In this document: positions 1-7,137 of the stretch, piece by piece
How the letters are laid out: the number at the start of each line of letters is the position of its first letter
Position numbering within the stretch: the first letter of the stretch is position 1
Source of the DNA: Bacillota bacterium
Lineage (GTDB): Bacteria > Bacillota > Clostridia > DSM-8532
Assembly: GCA_023410885.1 (NCBI GenBank)
Contig: JAEYPI010000060.1
Coordinates: 1 to 10,004 of the forward strand
Length of the DNA stretch: 10,004 bases
Direction: 5' to 3'
Program-made: the position numbers and the translations under genes
The notes under the pieces: model-generated
Databases searched by the model: none
What the model saw: only the letters and a program-made list of their open reading frames with translations
What the model was told of the DNA's origin: nothing

Positions 1-289
1 CTATGCAGCCATTGCTATGGGCCATCTTGCCAATAAGCACAAGCTCATGACTTCAATAGGATCCTATATCTTATTGAGTGCCCTTTCTGAAATTGTGATA
101 GTCATGGTTGGTGAAAGATACTATTCCAATGTGATGATTAACTATAACACGATGCTATTTGCTGCCCCAGAAGAGTTCCGTCTTGTCCATTCCTTCATGT
201 GGCTTGTCATCATCCTCTTTGGCGTTTTGTCACTGGGATATTATTCAATTACAAATATCATTTTAAGTAAGCGTTTAAATCTCGAGTAA
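1..289 (+). CDS. ABC-2-type transporter permease, C-terminal end (partial)
   Basis: The reading frame is open to the left edge (first full codon at position 2), so the ATG at 17 is probably internal and only about the last 95 residues are seen. The visible part has two hydrophobic segments: one beginning near SIGSYILLSALSEIVIVMV and one near HSFMWLVIILFGVLSLGYYS. It ends in a short basic tail, SKRLNLE. A last transmembrane helix followed by a KRLNLE-like end is common in clostridial ABC-2-type permeases that pair with a separate ATPase; this is recall of family appearance, not a search. The gene would then be the membrane half of an exporter whose other parts lie left of the window. It converges on clpX, and the two share the hairpin at 326-353. 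It could also be another polytopic membrane protein. Confidence 0.55.
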   Translation, partial: YAAIAMGHLANKHKLMTSIGSYILLSALSEIVIVMVGERYYSNVMINYNTMLFAAPEEFRLVHSFMWLVIILFGVLSLGYYSITNIILSKRLNLE

Positions 290-325
290 ACGAGAGAGGG
301 CTTGTCACAGATCACAAAACTCTCA

Positions 326-353
326 AAAAGAGCTACCTTTCGGTAGCTCTTTT
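326..353. terminator. Bidirectional intrinsic terminator between permease gene and clpX
   Basis: A perfect 12-bp stem (326-337 with 342-353) closes a 4-nt loop. On the minus strand the loop is GAAA, a GNRA-type tetraloop. Arms are A-rich on the left and T-rich on the right, so a U-tract follows the GC part of the stem in both directions. It lies 36 nt after the stop of the plus-strand permease gene and 32 nt after the stop of clpX, as expected for a shared terminator of convergent genes. Confidence 0.9.
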
Positions 354-385
354 AATGGATTTTTTCCAATTCTCTTCGTATTCTT

Positions 386-1675
386 TTAAGATGCGGGATC
401 AATCTCCCGCTTCTTCTTTTTAACTGCCGGCAGGGCTTTTCGTTGCTCGCCGATCACCAGATTGGGCTGTTCATTATTGATAACGGTTTCTCTTGTGATG
501 ATGCACTTTTCTACATTGTCCTTTGAAGGAATATCATACATAACATCGACCATGATATCCTCCATGATGGCCCGAAGACCTCGGGCCCCGATTTTTCTTT
601 CAATCGCCCGATCTGCAATGACCTCAAGGGCACCGTCCTCAACCTCAAGCTGCACGCCGTCAAGCTCGAAAAGCCTCTTATATTGCTTAACCAAAGCATT
701 TCTCGGCTTGGTCAAAATCGCAACAAGCGCATCTTTATCCAATTGGTTCAAGGATACCGTCACTGGCAATCTTCCCACAAACTCAGGAATAAGGCCATAT
801 TTCAAGAGATCCTGAGGATTGATCTGAGCAAACAACTCACCCACATCCTTATCCTTTCGGCTCTCAACCTGTGCGCCAAAGCCCATGGATTTTTTGCCGA
901 TACGATTCTGAATGATCTTTTCAAGGCCATCAAAGGCACCACCACAGATAAACAGAATATTTGTGGTGTCAATCTGAATGAACTCCTGATGAGGATGCTT
1001 TCTTCCACCCTGGGGCGGTACTGAGGCCATGGTGCCCTCCAGTATCTTCAAGAGAGCCTGCTGAACACCTTCACCGCTAACATCCCTTGTAATGGAGGGA
1101 TTGTCGGATTTTCTGGATATTTTATCGACCTCATCAATGTAGATAATACCCTTCTCAGCTCTCTCAATGTCATAATCCGCTGCCTGTATCAATTTCAGCA
1201 GGATATTCTCTACATCCTCACCCACATAGCCGGCCTCTGTCAACGAAGTCGCATCGGCAATGGCAAAGGGCACATTAAGAATCTTAGCCAGGGTCTGTGC
1301 CAGATAGGTCTTTCCGCATCCGGTGGGGCCCATCATAAGAATATTGCTCTTTTGAAGCTCCAGATCGTGCCTGGGGCTATCGTTGCGAATACGCTTGTAA
1401 TGATTATAGACAGCCACGGCCAGAATGCGCTTTGCTTTGTCTTGACCGATTACATATTCATCCAAGATCTTTTTTATCTCATGGGGCTTTGGAATTTCAT
1501 CAAGAGCTTGCTCCACATGAGCATCCTCAAATTCCTCTTCGATGATTTCGGAACATAACTCAATACACTCATTGCAAATATAGACACCAGGTCCGGCCAC
1601 TATTCTGTTGACCTGCTCCTGGGTTTTTCCGCAAAACGAGCATTTGACTTGCTTTTTATCGTCATATCGCGCCAT
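386..1675 (-). CDS. clpX: ATP-dependent Clp protease ATP-binding subunit ClpX
   Basis: ClpX is the hexameric AAA+ unfoldase that recognises tagged or native substrates and threads them into the ClpP chamber in the cytoplasm. At 429 aa it has the usual length. An N-terminal C4 zinc-binding domain is visible (C12, C15, C34, C37). The AAA+ core has Walker A GPTGCGKT (116-123), Walker B IIYIDEVD (177-184), the GYVG pore loop (149-152), an RKH loop (225-227), a likely arginine finger in PEFVGRLP (R302) and sensor 2 GARGLR (363-368). The ClpP-docking IGF-type loop reads MGF (264-266). It follows clpP by 7 nt; its G-rich ribosome binding site overlaps the last clpP codons, implying co-translation. 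The lon gene that often follows clpX in Firmicutes is absent here, because clpX ends at the bidirectional terminator. Confidence 0.98.
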   Translation of the reverse strand: MARYDDKKQVKCSFCGKTQEQVNRIVAGPGVYICNECIELCSEIIEEEFEDAHVEQALDEIPKPHEIKKILDEYVIGQDKAKRILAVAVYNHYKRIRNDSPRHDLELQKSNILMMGPTGCGKTYLAQTLAKILNVPFAIADATSLTEAGYVGEDVENILLKLIQAADYDIERAEKGIIYIDEVDKISRKSDNPSITRDVSGEGVQQALLKILEGTMASVPPQGGRKHPHQEFIQIDTTNILFICGGAFDGLEKIIQNRIGKKSMGFGAQVESRKDKDVGELFAQINPQDLLKYGLIPEFVGRLPVTVSLNQLDKDALVAILTKPRNALVKQYKRLFELDGVQLEVEDGALEVIADRAIERKIGARGLRAIMEDIMVDVMYDIPSKDNVEKCIITRETVINNEQPNLVIGEQRKALPAVKKKKREIDPAS

Positions 1676-1682
1676 GCTTAAG

Positions 1683-2273
1683 TCACCCCACCCTGCGCTC
1701 CATCACCTGATCAATCAGGCCATAGTCTTTTGCCTCGGCGGCACTCATAAAGTAGTCTCTTTCCACATCGATTTCCACCTTGGAAAGAGGCTGACCGGTT
1801 CTTTCGCTCATGATTCTGTTTAAGTGTTCCTTCATCTTGATAATCCACTCAGCATGAATCTTGATATCTGTAGCCTGGCCTTTGGCTCCGCCTAAGGGCT
1901 GATGGATCATGATTGTACTGTTTGGAAGGGCAAATCTCTTTCCCTTGGCACCGGCGGTGAGAAGAAATGCTCCCATACTGGCTGCCATACCTATGCATAT
2001 TGTTGAAACATCGCATTTGACGTAGTTCATAGTATCATAAATAGCCATTCCAGATGTGATGGAACCTCCAGGACTATTTATGTAGAACTGGATGTCCTTA
2101 TCAGGGTCTTCAGCTTCCAAAAACAGCATCTGTGCCACGATGAGGCTGGCCGTAACATCGTTTACCTCATCACTTAAAACAATGATTCTATCTTTCAGCA
2201 ACCTCGAGAAGATGTCGTAGGATCGCTCTCCTCTACTACTTTGTTCAATGACGTAGGGTACTAATGATGACAT
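1683..2273 (-). CDS. clpP: ATP-dependent Clp protease proteolytic subunit ClpP
   Basis: ClpP is the tetradecameric serine protease that degrades proteins fed to it by ClpX (and ClpC, if present). The 196-aa product has normal length and an intact catalytic triad: S99 in GMAASMGAF, H124 in IMIHQP and D173 in ERDYFMSA. The oxyanion and handle region NSPGGSITSG (66-75) is also intact. A strong AAAGGAGG (2281-2288) lies 7 nt before the ATG. It sits 88 nt downstream of tig and 7 nt upstream of clpX, the classic tig-clpP-clpX order. I saw no CtsR tandem heptads or CIRCE-type inverted repeat in the leader, so heat-shock control by those repressors is not evident. No clear sigma-A promoter was found in the tig-clpP gap, so transcription probably comes from the tig promoter. 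Confidence 0.98.
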   Translation of the reverse strand: MSSLVPYVIEQSSRGERSYDIFSRLLKDRIIVLSDEVNDVTASLIVAQMLFLEAEDPDKDIQFYINSPGGSITSGMAIYDTMNYVKCDVSTICIGMAASMGAFLLTAGAKGKRFALPNSTIMIHQPLGGAKGQATDIKIHAEWIIKMKEHLNRIMSERTGQPLSKVEIDVERDYFMSAAEAKDYGLIDQVMERRVG

Positions 2274-2361
2274 ATAAAGGCCTCCTTTTCAGATGTTATA
2301 AACACCTCTTTTTATTAGGTTTCCACCTTTTCACGCGTTTTACTCGATTTCCCGAGAGAAT

Positions 2362-3645
2362 TTAAGCCTGTGCATTTTCTACCAGCATGGCTACAGTCTT
2401 CTTGCGCTCAATGGAATTCTTAATATATTCTATATCGTCCTCGTGTAAATGTTTCTTCATTTCCTCTGGGGACTGGTTATATCGTTTTGCCATTTGCTCC
2501 AACTCCAAATCATATTCCTCAGGAGTTGCGGCAATACCTTCAACCTCAGCGATTTTTTCCAGGGTTAACTGGGTTTTGACATCCTGATGGGCATTATCAT
2601 GATAATCAGCTCTGATCTGACTTTCTTCCATACCCATCATCTTCAGATAGCCTTCCAGATTCATGCCCTGGTAGCGAAGCTGCATATCCAATTGACGCAT
2701 CATATCATCCAGACGTCTGTTTACCATCACTTCGGGAATCTCACATACGGTATTTTCAACAGCCTTCTTTATAATTTCGTCTTCAAATTTCCTATCAGCC
2801 TGTTCCTGCGCCTGCTCGGTCAGCTTTTTACGAATGTCACCCTTATATTCCTCAAGGGTTTCAAATTCACTGACATCGGAAGCAAACTCGTCATTAATTT
2901 CCGGAAGCTGCTTGAACTTAATGTCGTTGATCTTGACCTTAAAGACAGCGGCCTTACCCTTGAGATCCTCACTATGATAGTCCTCGGGGAAGGTTACGTT
3001 AACGTCTAATTCACTGTTTACGGTCGCCCCTACAAGCTGTTCTTCAAAACCGGGAATAAAAGTACCTGAACCAATAACCAGGGTATAGCCGGTAGCAGTA
3101 CCACCTGCAAAGGGAACACCATCAACGCTGCCTTCAAAGTCCAAATTAACCGTATCGCCTTCCTGAACAGGGCGATCTTCAATGGCAATCAGCTTAGCGT
3201 TTCTTTCTGCAATCCTTTTAAGCTCTGCATCCACATCCTCATCGGAAACAACAACGGCATCCTTTTCAGCTGAGAGGCCTTTGTACTCGCCCAGCTCCAC
3301 TTCCGGCTTAACCGTAACTGTGGCCGTAAAAATCAGGTTCTGGCCACTTCCTATCTGTACAATATCAATCTCCGGACGATCTACAGGCTGTAAATCATTT
3401 TCATCCACTGCATTGTCATAAGCATCAGCACAGGCAAAATTGATGGCATCCTCATAAAGAGCCTGTTCGCCATAATATCTCTCAACCATACTGCGAGGTG
3501 CTTTACCTTTTCTGAAACCAGGGATGTTGAACCGGGTCTTGTTCTTGTTAAAGGCTTTATCCATACATTCATCGAATACTTTGGCATCGACCTCGATTTC
3601 AAGCTTAACAATGTTCTTTTCAACGTTTTCAATCTTTACGCTCAT
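2362..3645 (-). CDS. tig: Trigger factor, ribosome-associated chaperone and peptidyl-prolyl isomerase
   Basis: Trigger factor binds ribosomal protein L23 near the exit tunnel and shields nascent chains. The 427-aa product has the three-domain layout: an N-terminal ribosome-binding domain with the signature GFRKGKAP (43-50); an FKBP-type PPIase domain at about 160-245, starting near VQEGDTVNLDFEG; and a helical C-terminal chaperone domain rich in Glu, Gln and Lys. A TAGGAGG box (AGGAGG at 3657-3662) precedes the ATG by 11 nt. A well-matched promoter lies about 110 nt upstream (3754-3782), so tig heads the operon tig-clpP-clpX. The operon couples co-translational folding with disposal of failed products. 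Confidence 0.98.
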   Translation of the reverse strand: MSVKIENVEKNIVKLEIEVDAKVFDECMDKAFNKNKTRFNIPGFRKGKAPRSMVERYYGEQALYEDAINFACADAYDNAVDENDLQPVDRPEIDIVQIGSGQNLIFTATVTVKPEVELGEYKGLSAEKDAVVVSDEDVDAELKRIAERNAKLIAIEDRPVQEGDTVNLDFEGSVDGVPFAGGTATGYTLVIGSGTFIPGFEEQLVGATVNSELDVNVTFPEDYHSEDLKGKAAVFKVKINDIKFKQLPEINDEFASDVSEFETLEEYKGDIRKKLTEQAQEQADRKFEDEIIKKAVENTVCEIPEVMVNRRLDDMMRQLDMQLRYQGMNLEGYLKMMGMEESQIRADYHDNAHQDVKTQLTLEKIAEVEGIAATPEEYDLELEQMAKRYNQSPEEMKKHLHEDDIEYIKNSIERKKTVAMLVENAQA

Positions 3646-3753
3646 TTGTTCTTTATCCTCCTAAAATCTGTTTGCCTTTATCGTAATAAAATTCATTTAA
3701 TTGGCAAAACCTTGGTGGCTTCCTACGGATATGCCACTAATATAAACTATATG

Positions 3754-3782
3754 ATTATACCACAGTGCCTAAATGATGCCAA
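3754..3782 (-). promoter_or_regulatory. Sigma-A-type promoter of tig-clpP-clpX
   Basis: Read on the minus strand, TTGGCA (3777-3782) is followed after exactly 17 nt by a perfect TATAAT (3754-3759). It starts 13 nt after the stop codon of the phosphoesterase gene and gives an expected leader of about 100 nt before the tig ATG. This is the best promoter match in the window. Confidence 0.85.
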
Positions 3783-3795
3783 TACCATCGTTGTT

Positions 3796-4494
3796 TTACC
3801 TTAATTTTATCGGATTAAAACCGATAAGATTACAGGATATCAAATGATAGTCAATGCCATCCACCACCTCGTCCTTCCACAATTCATTAGCCTTCCCATG
3901 GATATGACCATAAATACATGTTTTTACATCATATTCCTTAAGCAGACTCGCAAATGCATTAGGCATGTGTCTTGCATCAAAAGGCGGATAATGCAGCATG
4001 GCAATGGGCTCACCACCCAGCTTCAGGCCCTCCTTTAAAGAGAGCTTAAGCCGCTCCAATTCCCGATTAAAGATCTTTTGATCTTCATCGCCAAATCCTT
4101 CATCATCGGGCGAGATCCAACCTCTTGTACCGCAGATGACATAAGGGCCGACCTTATAGGCATTATTATGAAGGATATTAAGGGTGCTGTACCCCCTTAG
4201 GGCAAAATGCTGCTTAAATTTATTGAGGGTACACCACCAATAATCATGGTTACCCTTTGATAGAATCTTCTGTCCGGGCAGGGCCTCAATAAAGGCAAGG
4301 TCCGGGTCAGCTTCATCCAAGCTGATACCCCAGGAGATGTCACCGGGTATTAAAACAACATCTTCATCACCGATTTTTCCAAGCCAATTTTCTTTGATTC
4401 GTTCGGCATGGTTCTCCCAATGAGTGCCGAATACGTTCATGGGTTTATCGGTTCCAAAAGAAAGATGAAGATCTGAAATTGCGAAAATGGACAT
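3796..4494 (-). CDS. Calcineurin-like metallophosphoesterase
   Basis: This is a single-domain, cytoplasmic member of the calcineurin-like phosphoesterase superfamily, which uses a two-metal centre to cleave phosphomonoesters or diesters. All ligand motifs are visible: DLH near the N-terminus (SDLHLS), GDISW, GNHDYWW, the His in MLHYPP and GHIHG near the C-terminus. The true substrate cannot be read from sequence. The start chosen is the second in-frame ATG (4494), giving 232 aa beginning MSIFAISDLHLS. GGAG (4501-4504) lies 6 nt before it, and the motif then sits at the family's usual place. An ATG four codons upstream (4506) has no ribosome binding site. It follows the fabZ-like gene by 54 nt and is probably the last gene of the yigZ-yebC-fabZ run; the tig promoter begins just beyond its stop. 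Confidence 0.9.
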   Translation of the reverse strand: MSIFAISDLHLSFGTDKPMNVFGTHWENHAERIKENWLGKIGDEDVVLIPGDISWGISLDEADPDLAFIEALPGQKILSKGNHDYWWCTLNKFKQHFALRGYSTLNILHNNAYKVGPYVICGTRGWISPDDEGFGDEDQKIFNRELERLKLSLKEGLKLGGEPIAMLHYPPFDARHMPNAFASLLKEYDVKTCIYGHIHGKANELWKDEVVDGIDYHLISCNLIGFNPIKLR

Positions 4495-4548
4495 CCTTAA
4501 CTCCATTCAATGATTGATTGCACTTGATAAATCCATAAGCAATCATCC

Positions 4549-5046
4549 TTATCGACTTTCGACAGAGGGATCGGTATGAGGCTTAACAAGTGCGAACCGA
4601 AGGGTTCCCTCGGCAGCTACGGTTCCCTCTACGGTGGCTCTGACAGCCACTTTACCCATGTCTCTCCTAAAAGCCAGGAACTCGGCTTCCAATAGAAGCA
4701 CATCACCCGGTATAACCTGGCGCCTGAACTTCATATCCTCAATGCCCGTAAAAAGACCTAGCTTTCCTTTGTTATCATTAAGCAACAGACCGGCTGCACA
4801 GGCGCATTGAGCTAAAGCTTCAACAATCAAGACACCCGGCATAATGGGACTATCGGGGAAATGACCCTGAAAATAGGGCTCATTAAAGGTCACATTTTTA
4901 ATACCCGCTGCCTTCATACCCGGTTCAATTTGAGTGGCTCCTTCTCGGGGGAGCAGGGTAAGCTTATCCAACAGGAGCATCGGGTAACGATGAGGTAACA
5001 GTTTTTGAATTTCCATAGCATTGAGTTCCCTCTTCGCCTGGTCCAC
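4549..5046 (-). CDS. fabZ: FabZ-type 3-hydroxyacyl-[acyl-carrier-protein] dehydratase
   Basis: FabZ removes water from 3-hydroxyacyl-ACP in type II fatty-acid synthesis. The hot-dog-fold signatures are clear: PHRYPMLLLD near the start, GHFPDSPIMPG carrying the catalytic His, and VLIVEALAQ carrying the catalytic Glu. The start I favour is GTG at 5046, because GGAGG (5054-5058) is 7 nt upstream of it but only 1 nt upstream of the ATG at 5052. This gives 165 aa. The Ala-Met at 5016 (MEIQKLLPHRYP) would give a length closer to the typical 140-150 aa but has a poorer site. The gene starts 13 nt after yebC stops and is separated from any visible fab cluster. It may be an orphan or second dehydratase, or the main one if the fab operon lacks one. 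A FabZ-like dehydratase of another lipid pathway is possible. Confidence 0.9.
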   Translation of the reverse strand: MDQAKRELNAMEIQKLLPHRYPMLLLDKLTLLPREGATQIEPGMKAAGIKNVTFNEPYFQGHFPDSPIMPGVLIVEALAQCACAAGLLLNDNKGKLGLFTGIEDMKFRRQVIPGDVLLLEAEFLAFRRDMGKVAVRATVEGTVAAEGTLRFALVKPHTDPSVESR

Positions 5047-5053
5047 TTTCATT

Positions 5054-5058
5054 CCTCC
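5054..5058 (-). promoter_or_regulatory. Ribosome binding site deciding the fabZ start
   Basis: Minus-strand AAAGGAGG immediately follows the yebC stop codon. Its GGAGG core is 7 nt from GTG at 5046 and 1 nt from ATG at 5052. The spacing argues for the GTG as initiation codon and for coupling of fabZ translation to yebC. Confidence 0.65.
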
Positions 5059-5059
5059 T

Positions 5060-5788
5060 TTAATCCTGATCCCAGTTATGCCAGATATTTTGAACGTCAT
5101 CGAGGCCCTCTAAACGCTCTATAAGTTTTTCCATGTCTTCTACAGCCTCGGGATCGGTGAGTTTGGTAAAATTCTGAGGTACCATCGTCACATCCGCCGA
5201 TAAAAACTCAAGACCTGCTTTTTCAAAGGCTTCACGGACCATGGTAAAATCATCAGGTTCCGTAAGTATTTCAAAGTATTCATCTTCCACCAAAAAATCC
5301 GATGCTCCGGCGTCCAGAGCTGTTATCATCATTTCATCTTCATCCATATCCGAAGCTTTTTCAATGATGATTTGACCCTTTCTGTCGAACATAAAAGACA
5401 CACAGCCTGTGGTGCCCATGTTCCCACCAAATTTGTCAAATAGATGCCGTACATCGCCGGCCGTCCTATTGCGATTGTCCGTCAATGCTTCAACAATAAC
5501 AGCGACGCCAGAGGGACCATAGCCCTCGTAGCTAATAGCCTCAAAGCTCGCGCCATCACCTTCGCCGGCAGCTTTTTTAATGCTTCTCTGAATCGAATCA
5601 TTGGGCATATTATTGGACTTGGCTTTTGCAATAACATCCCTCAGCCTTGAATTAGAAAGAGGATCGGCTCCGCCTATTTTAACAGCGATGGCTATTTCCC
5701 GCCCAAGCTTGGTAAACATGGCCCCCTTCTGAGAATCGGATTTTTCCTTTTTGTGTTTAATATTGGCCCATTTTGAATGACCTGACAT
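5060..5788 (-). CDS. yebC: YebC/PmpR-family protein
   Basis: The product matches the YebC (TACO1-like) family from the first residue: MSGHSKWANIKHKK, then KGAMFTKLGREI, the SNSRLRDVIAKAKSNNMPND stretch and GYGPSGVAVIVEALTDN. At 242 aa it has typical length and three-domain form. Family members have been described as DNA-binding transcription regulators and, more recently for some, as translation factors helping ribosomes through proline-rich stretches; which applies here cannot be told. AAGGGG lies 7 nt before the ATG. It starts 11 nt after yigZ ends and is followed 13 nt later by fabZ, so the three are probably one transcript. The ruvC/ruvA genes often found near yebC are not in this window. 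Confidence 0.95.
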   Translation of the reverse strand: MSGHSKWANIKHKKEKSDSQKGAMFTKLGREIAIAVKIGGADPLSNSRLRDVIAKAKSNNMPNDSIQRSIKKAAGEGDGASFEAISYEGYGPSGVAVIVEALTDNRNRTAGDVRHLFDKFGGNMGTTGCVSFMFDRKGQIIIEKASDMDEDEMMITALDAGASDFLVEDEYFEILTEPDDFTMVREAFEKAGLEFLSADVTMVPQNFTKLTDPEAVEDMEKLIERLEGLDDVQNIWHNWDQD

Positions 5789-5799
5789 AATAGCACCCC

Positions 5800-6471
5800 T
5801 TAATTACTTTTATCAATATAGGCATCGTCCAGCACTTTCCCTGATCTGTCGAGCCGAATGCTTTTGCTGCCAATCCTCTGCAGCCTTGAGAAACCTCCCG
5901 TTATTTCCTGAACTTGTTTTTCAAGAAAATCCAGGCGTTCCTTCGGAACATAGACCGTAAAGGTTACCTCATCAGTGTACACGGTATTGGCCAGAATAAA
6001 GCCTTCATTAATAAGCATGTTCTGTAGTTTCCCGGACAGAGGATATTCTATCGGTATTTTGATTTCAAGGCAAGGCTTTACCCAAATCTCGTTACCATTT
6101 TCCAGACTCCCGGAACAGGCTTTGCCATAGGCCCTGATTAAACCGCCTGCCCCGAGCAAAATCCCGCCAAAATAGCGGGTAACCACAACGACCACATTTT
6201 GCAGCTCTCTTTTGCGAATAACCTCTAAAATAGGAAATCCAGCTGTGCCCTGGGGCTCGCCGTCATCGCTGTAGCGCTGGTAAAGCGCATCGGATTCCAC
6301 CGAGTAGGCATAGCAGTTGTGTGAAGCATCCCAGCATGTTGTTTTGAGAGACTGAATGAAATGAATGGCTTCCTCTTCGCTGCTGACGGGCTTGGCACGC
6401 GCAATGAATCGTGAGCGTTTTTCTTCTAAAAGGTAATACCCTTCACTCATTATGGTCTTATAGCTTTTCAA
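5800..6471 (-). CDS. yigZ: YigZ/IMPACT-family (UPF0029) protein
   Basis: The 223-aa product has the UPF0029/Impact N-terminal domain (about 14-122), with the signature blocks SDDGEPQGTAGFPILEVI and TRYFGGILLGAGGLIRAYGK, and the smaller ferredoxin-like C-terminal domain (about 138-195). It is related to eukaryotic IMPACT and yeast Yih1. The bacterial role is unsettled, with nucleic acid or translation-factor binding proposed. The start is TTG (6469-6471), favoured by GAGGGG 5 nt upstream; an in-frame ATG seven codons later (MSEGYYLLEEK) is the alternative. It is the first gene of a tight run with yebC and fabZ. Its leader lies just downstream of the repeat pair at 6537-6605. Confidence 0.93.
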   Translation of the reverse strand: MKSYKTIMSEGYYLLEEKRSRFIARAKPVSSEEEAIHFIQSLKTTCWDASHNCYAYSVESDALYQRYSDDGEPQGTAGFPILEVIRKRELQNVVVVVTRYFGGILLGAGGLIRAYGKACSGSLENGNEIWVKPCLEIKIPIEYPLSGKLQNMLINEGFILANTVYTDEVTFTVYVPKERLDFLEKQVQEITGGFSRLQRIGSKSIRLDRSGKVLDDAYIDKSN

Positions 6472-6536
6472 AATATCCCCTCATTTATGTAAAACCTAGG
6501 ACTTAAGTCAGACAAACGGGATAAACCCGACCCAAA

Positions 6537-6590
6537 AGGAACGTACCACAAGCCTCGACCCGTGAAAAGGATACGTTCCTAGGGAACGTA
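6537..6590. repeat. Inverted and direct GGAACGTA repeats forming alternative hairpins
   Basis: GGAACGTA occurs directly at 6538-6545 and 6583-6590, with its complement TACGTTCC between them (6572-6579). The middle copy can pair with the right copy (8 bp, 3-nt loop) or with the left one (9 bp, 6537-6545 with 6572-6580, 26-nt loop), but not both. On the minus strand the second pairing is followed by TTTT. The structure lies between the Nudix gene and yigZ. Confidence 0.75.
6539..6560 (-). repeat. Dispersed 22-nt repeat, copy 1
   Basis: On the minus strand this reads GGTCGAGGCTTGTGG followed by TACGTTC. It differs at 2 of 22 positions from the copy 45 nt to the right (6584-6605) and at 2 of 22 from the inverted copy at 8478-8499. 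All three copies are intergenic. Confidence 0.75.
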
Positions 6591-6605
6591 TTACAAGCCT
6601 CGACC
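6584..6605 (-). repeat. Dispersed 22-nt repeat, copy 2
   Basis: On the minus strand this reads GGTCGAGGCTTGTAA followed by TACGTTC. It is a direct tandem partner of copy 1 at a 45-nt period, and the similarity extends a few bases beyond the core on the GTG-AAA side. Confidence 0.75.
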
Positions 6606-6618
6606 TGTGGAAAACAAT

Positions 6619-6640
6619 AAGGATGACCTAAGCCATCCTT
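6619..6640 (-). terminator. Probable terminator of the Nudix gene
   Basis: A 7-bp stem AAGGATG/CATCCTT with an 8-nt loop lies 66 nt after the Nudix stop. On the minus strand it is followed by ATTGTTTT, a weak U-tract. The plus side is also T-rich, so direction is not certain. Confidence 0.45.
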
Positions 6641-6705
6641 CATTTTATCAGATTTTTATTAATTTATCCAACAATCTCAAAGCCCTTATTCTACCAGTAT
6701 GATGA

Positions 6706-7137
6706 TCAGATATTGGGTTTCCTGCCCGTTTTCTCACAAAGCTTCTTATAGGATTGCATGACCAACGATTTATCCTGGCTATAGGTGACCATTTCCAGCG
6801 CTTCATTAATAGTAAAGAATCCACCCTCTGTATATTTCTCAGGCTCTGTGATATGGAATTGATTTGTTCCAGCCTGCATAATATACCAGGCAATTCGATT
6901 GCATACGGGCATTTGTCTGGTTACTGAATAGAACTCATAGTAGGTTCTTCCTGCCTGTTCTATAATTTCCCCAGTGATTCCGGTTTCCTCCGATACTCTT
7001 CTTACAGCAGCATCCTGAGGATTTTCTCCACTTTTTATCAATCCCTTTGGCATGACCCATTCATTTTTCTCATTCAACAGGAGAAAGAGTCTATCGTCAA
7101 AGAATATCACACCACCGGCACAATCCCTTAAAAGCAT
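6706..7137 (-). CDS. Nudix-family hydrolase with an altered Nudix box
   Basis: The 143-aa product has the Nudix fold length and begins with the usual strand (CAGGVIFFDDRLFLLLNEK), then WVMPKG and the Nudix box from G32 to I54. Nudix enzymes cleave nucleoside diphosphates linked to another group, using Mg bound by the box glutamates. Against the consensus G-x5-E-x7-R-E-U-x-E-E-x-G-U, all positions match except the residue after the conserved Arg, which is R47 instead of Glu. E50 and E51 remain. Activity or metal binding may therefore differ; I recall related clostridial proteins with degenerate boxes and the same TxYEFYSVTRQxPVCN block, but cannot search. AAAGGGG lies 7 nt before the ATG. The gene seems to be transcribed alone, with the weak hairpin at 6619-6640 after it. 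Confidence 0.88.
   Translation of the reverse strand: MLLRDCAGGVIFFDDRLFLLLNEKNEWVMPKGLIKSGENPQDAAVRRVSEETGITGEIIEQAGRTYYEFYSVTRQMPVCNRIAWYIMQAGTNQFHITEPEKYTEGGFFTINEALEMVTYSQDKSLVMQSYKKLCEKTGRKPNI

Noticed and set aside
462..1024. Plus-strand open frames opposite clpX
   Set aside because: They are antisense shadows of a fully motif-supported ClpX and have no ribosome binding sites or recognisable domains.
3807..3827. 7-bp inverted repeat TTATCGG/CCGATAA at the end of the phosphoesterase gene
   Set aside because: It lies wholly within the coding sequence and lacks a U-tract on either side, so it is not a convincing terminator.
4515..4546. 7-bp inverted repeat TGATTGC/GCAATCA between fabZ and the phosphoesterase gene
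   Set aside because: The loop is 17-18 nt and no T-tract follows; it may be chance and does not justify splitting the operon.
6517..6529. Short hairpin CGGG-ATAAA-CCCG in the yigZ leader
   Set aside because: A 4-bp stem is too short to call a regulator or terminator alone.
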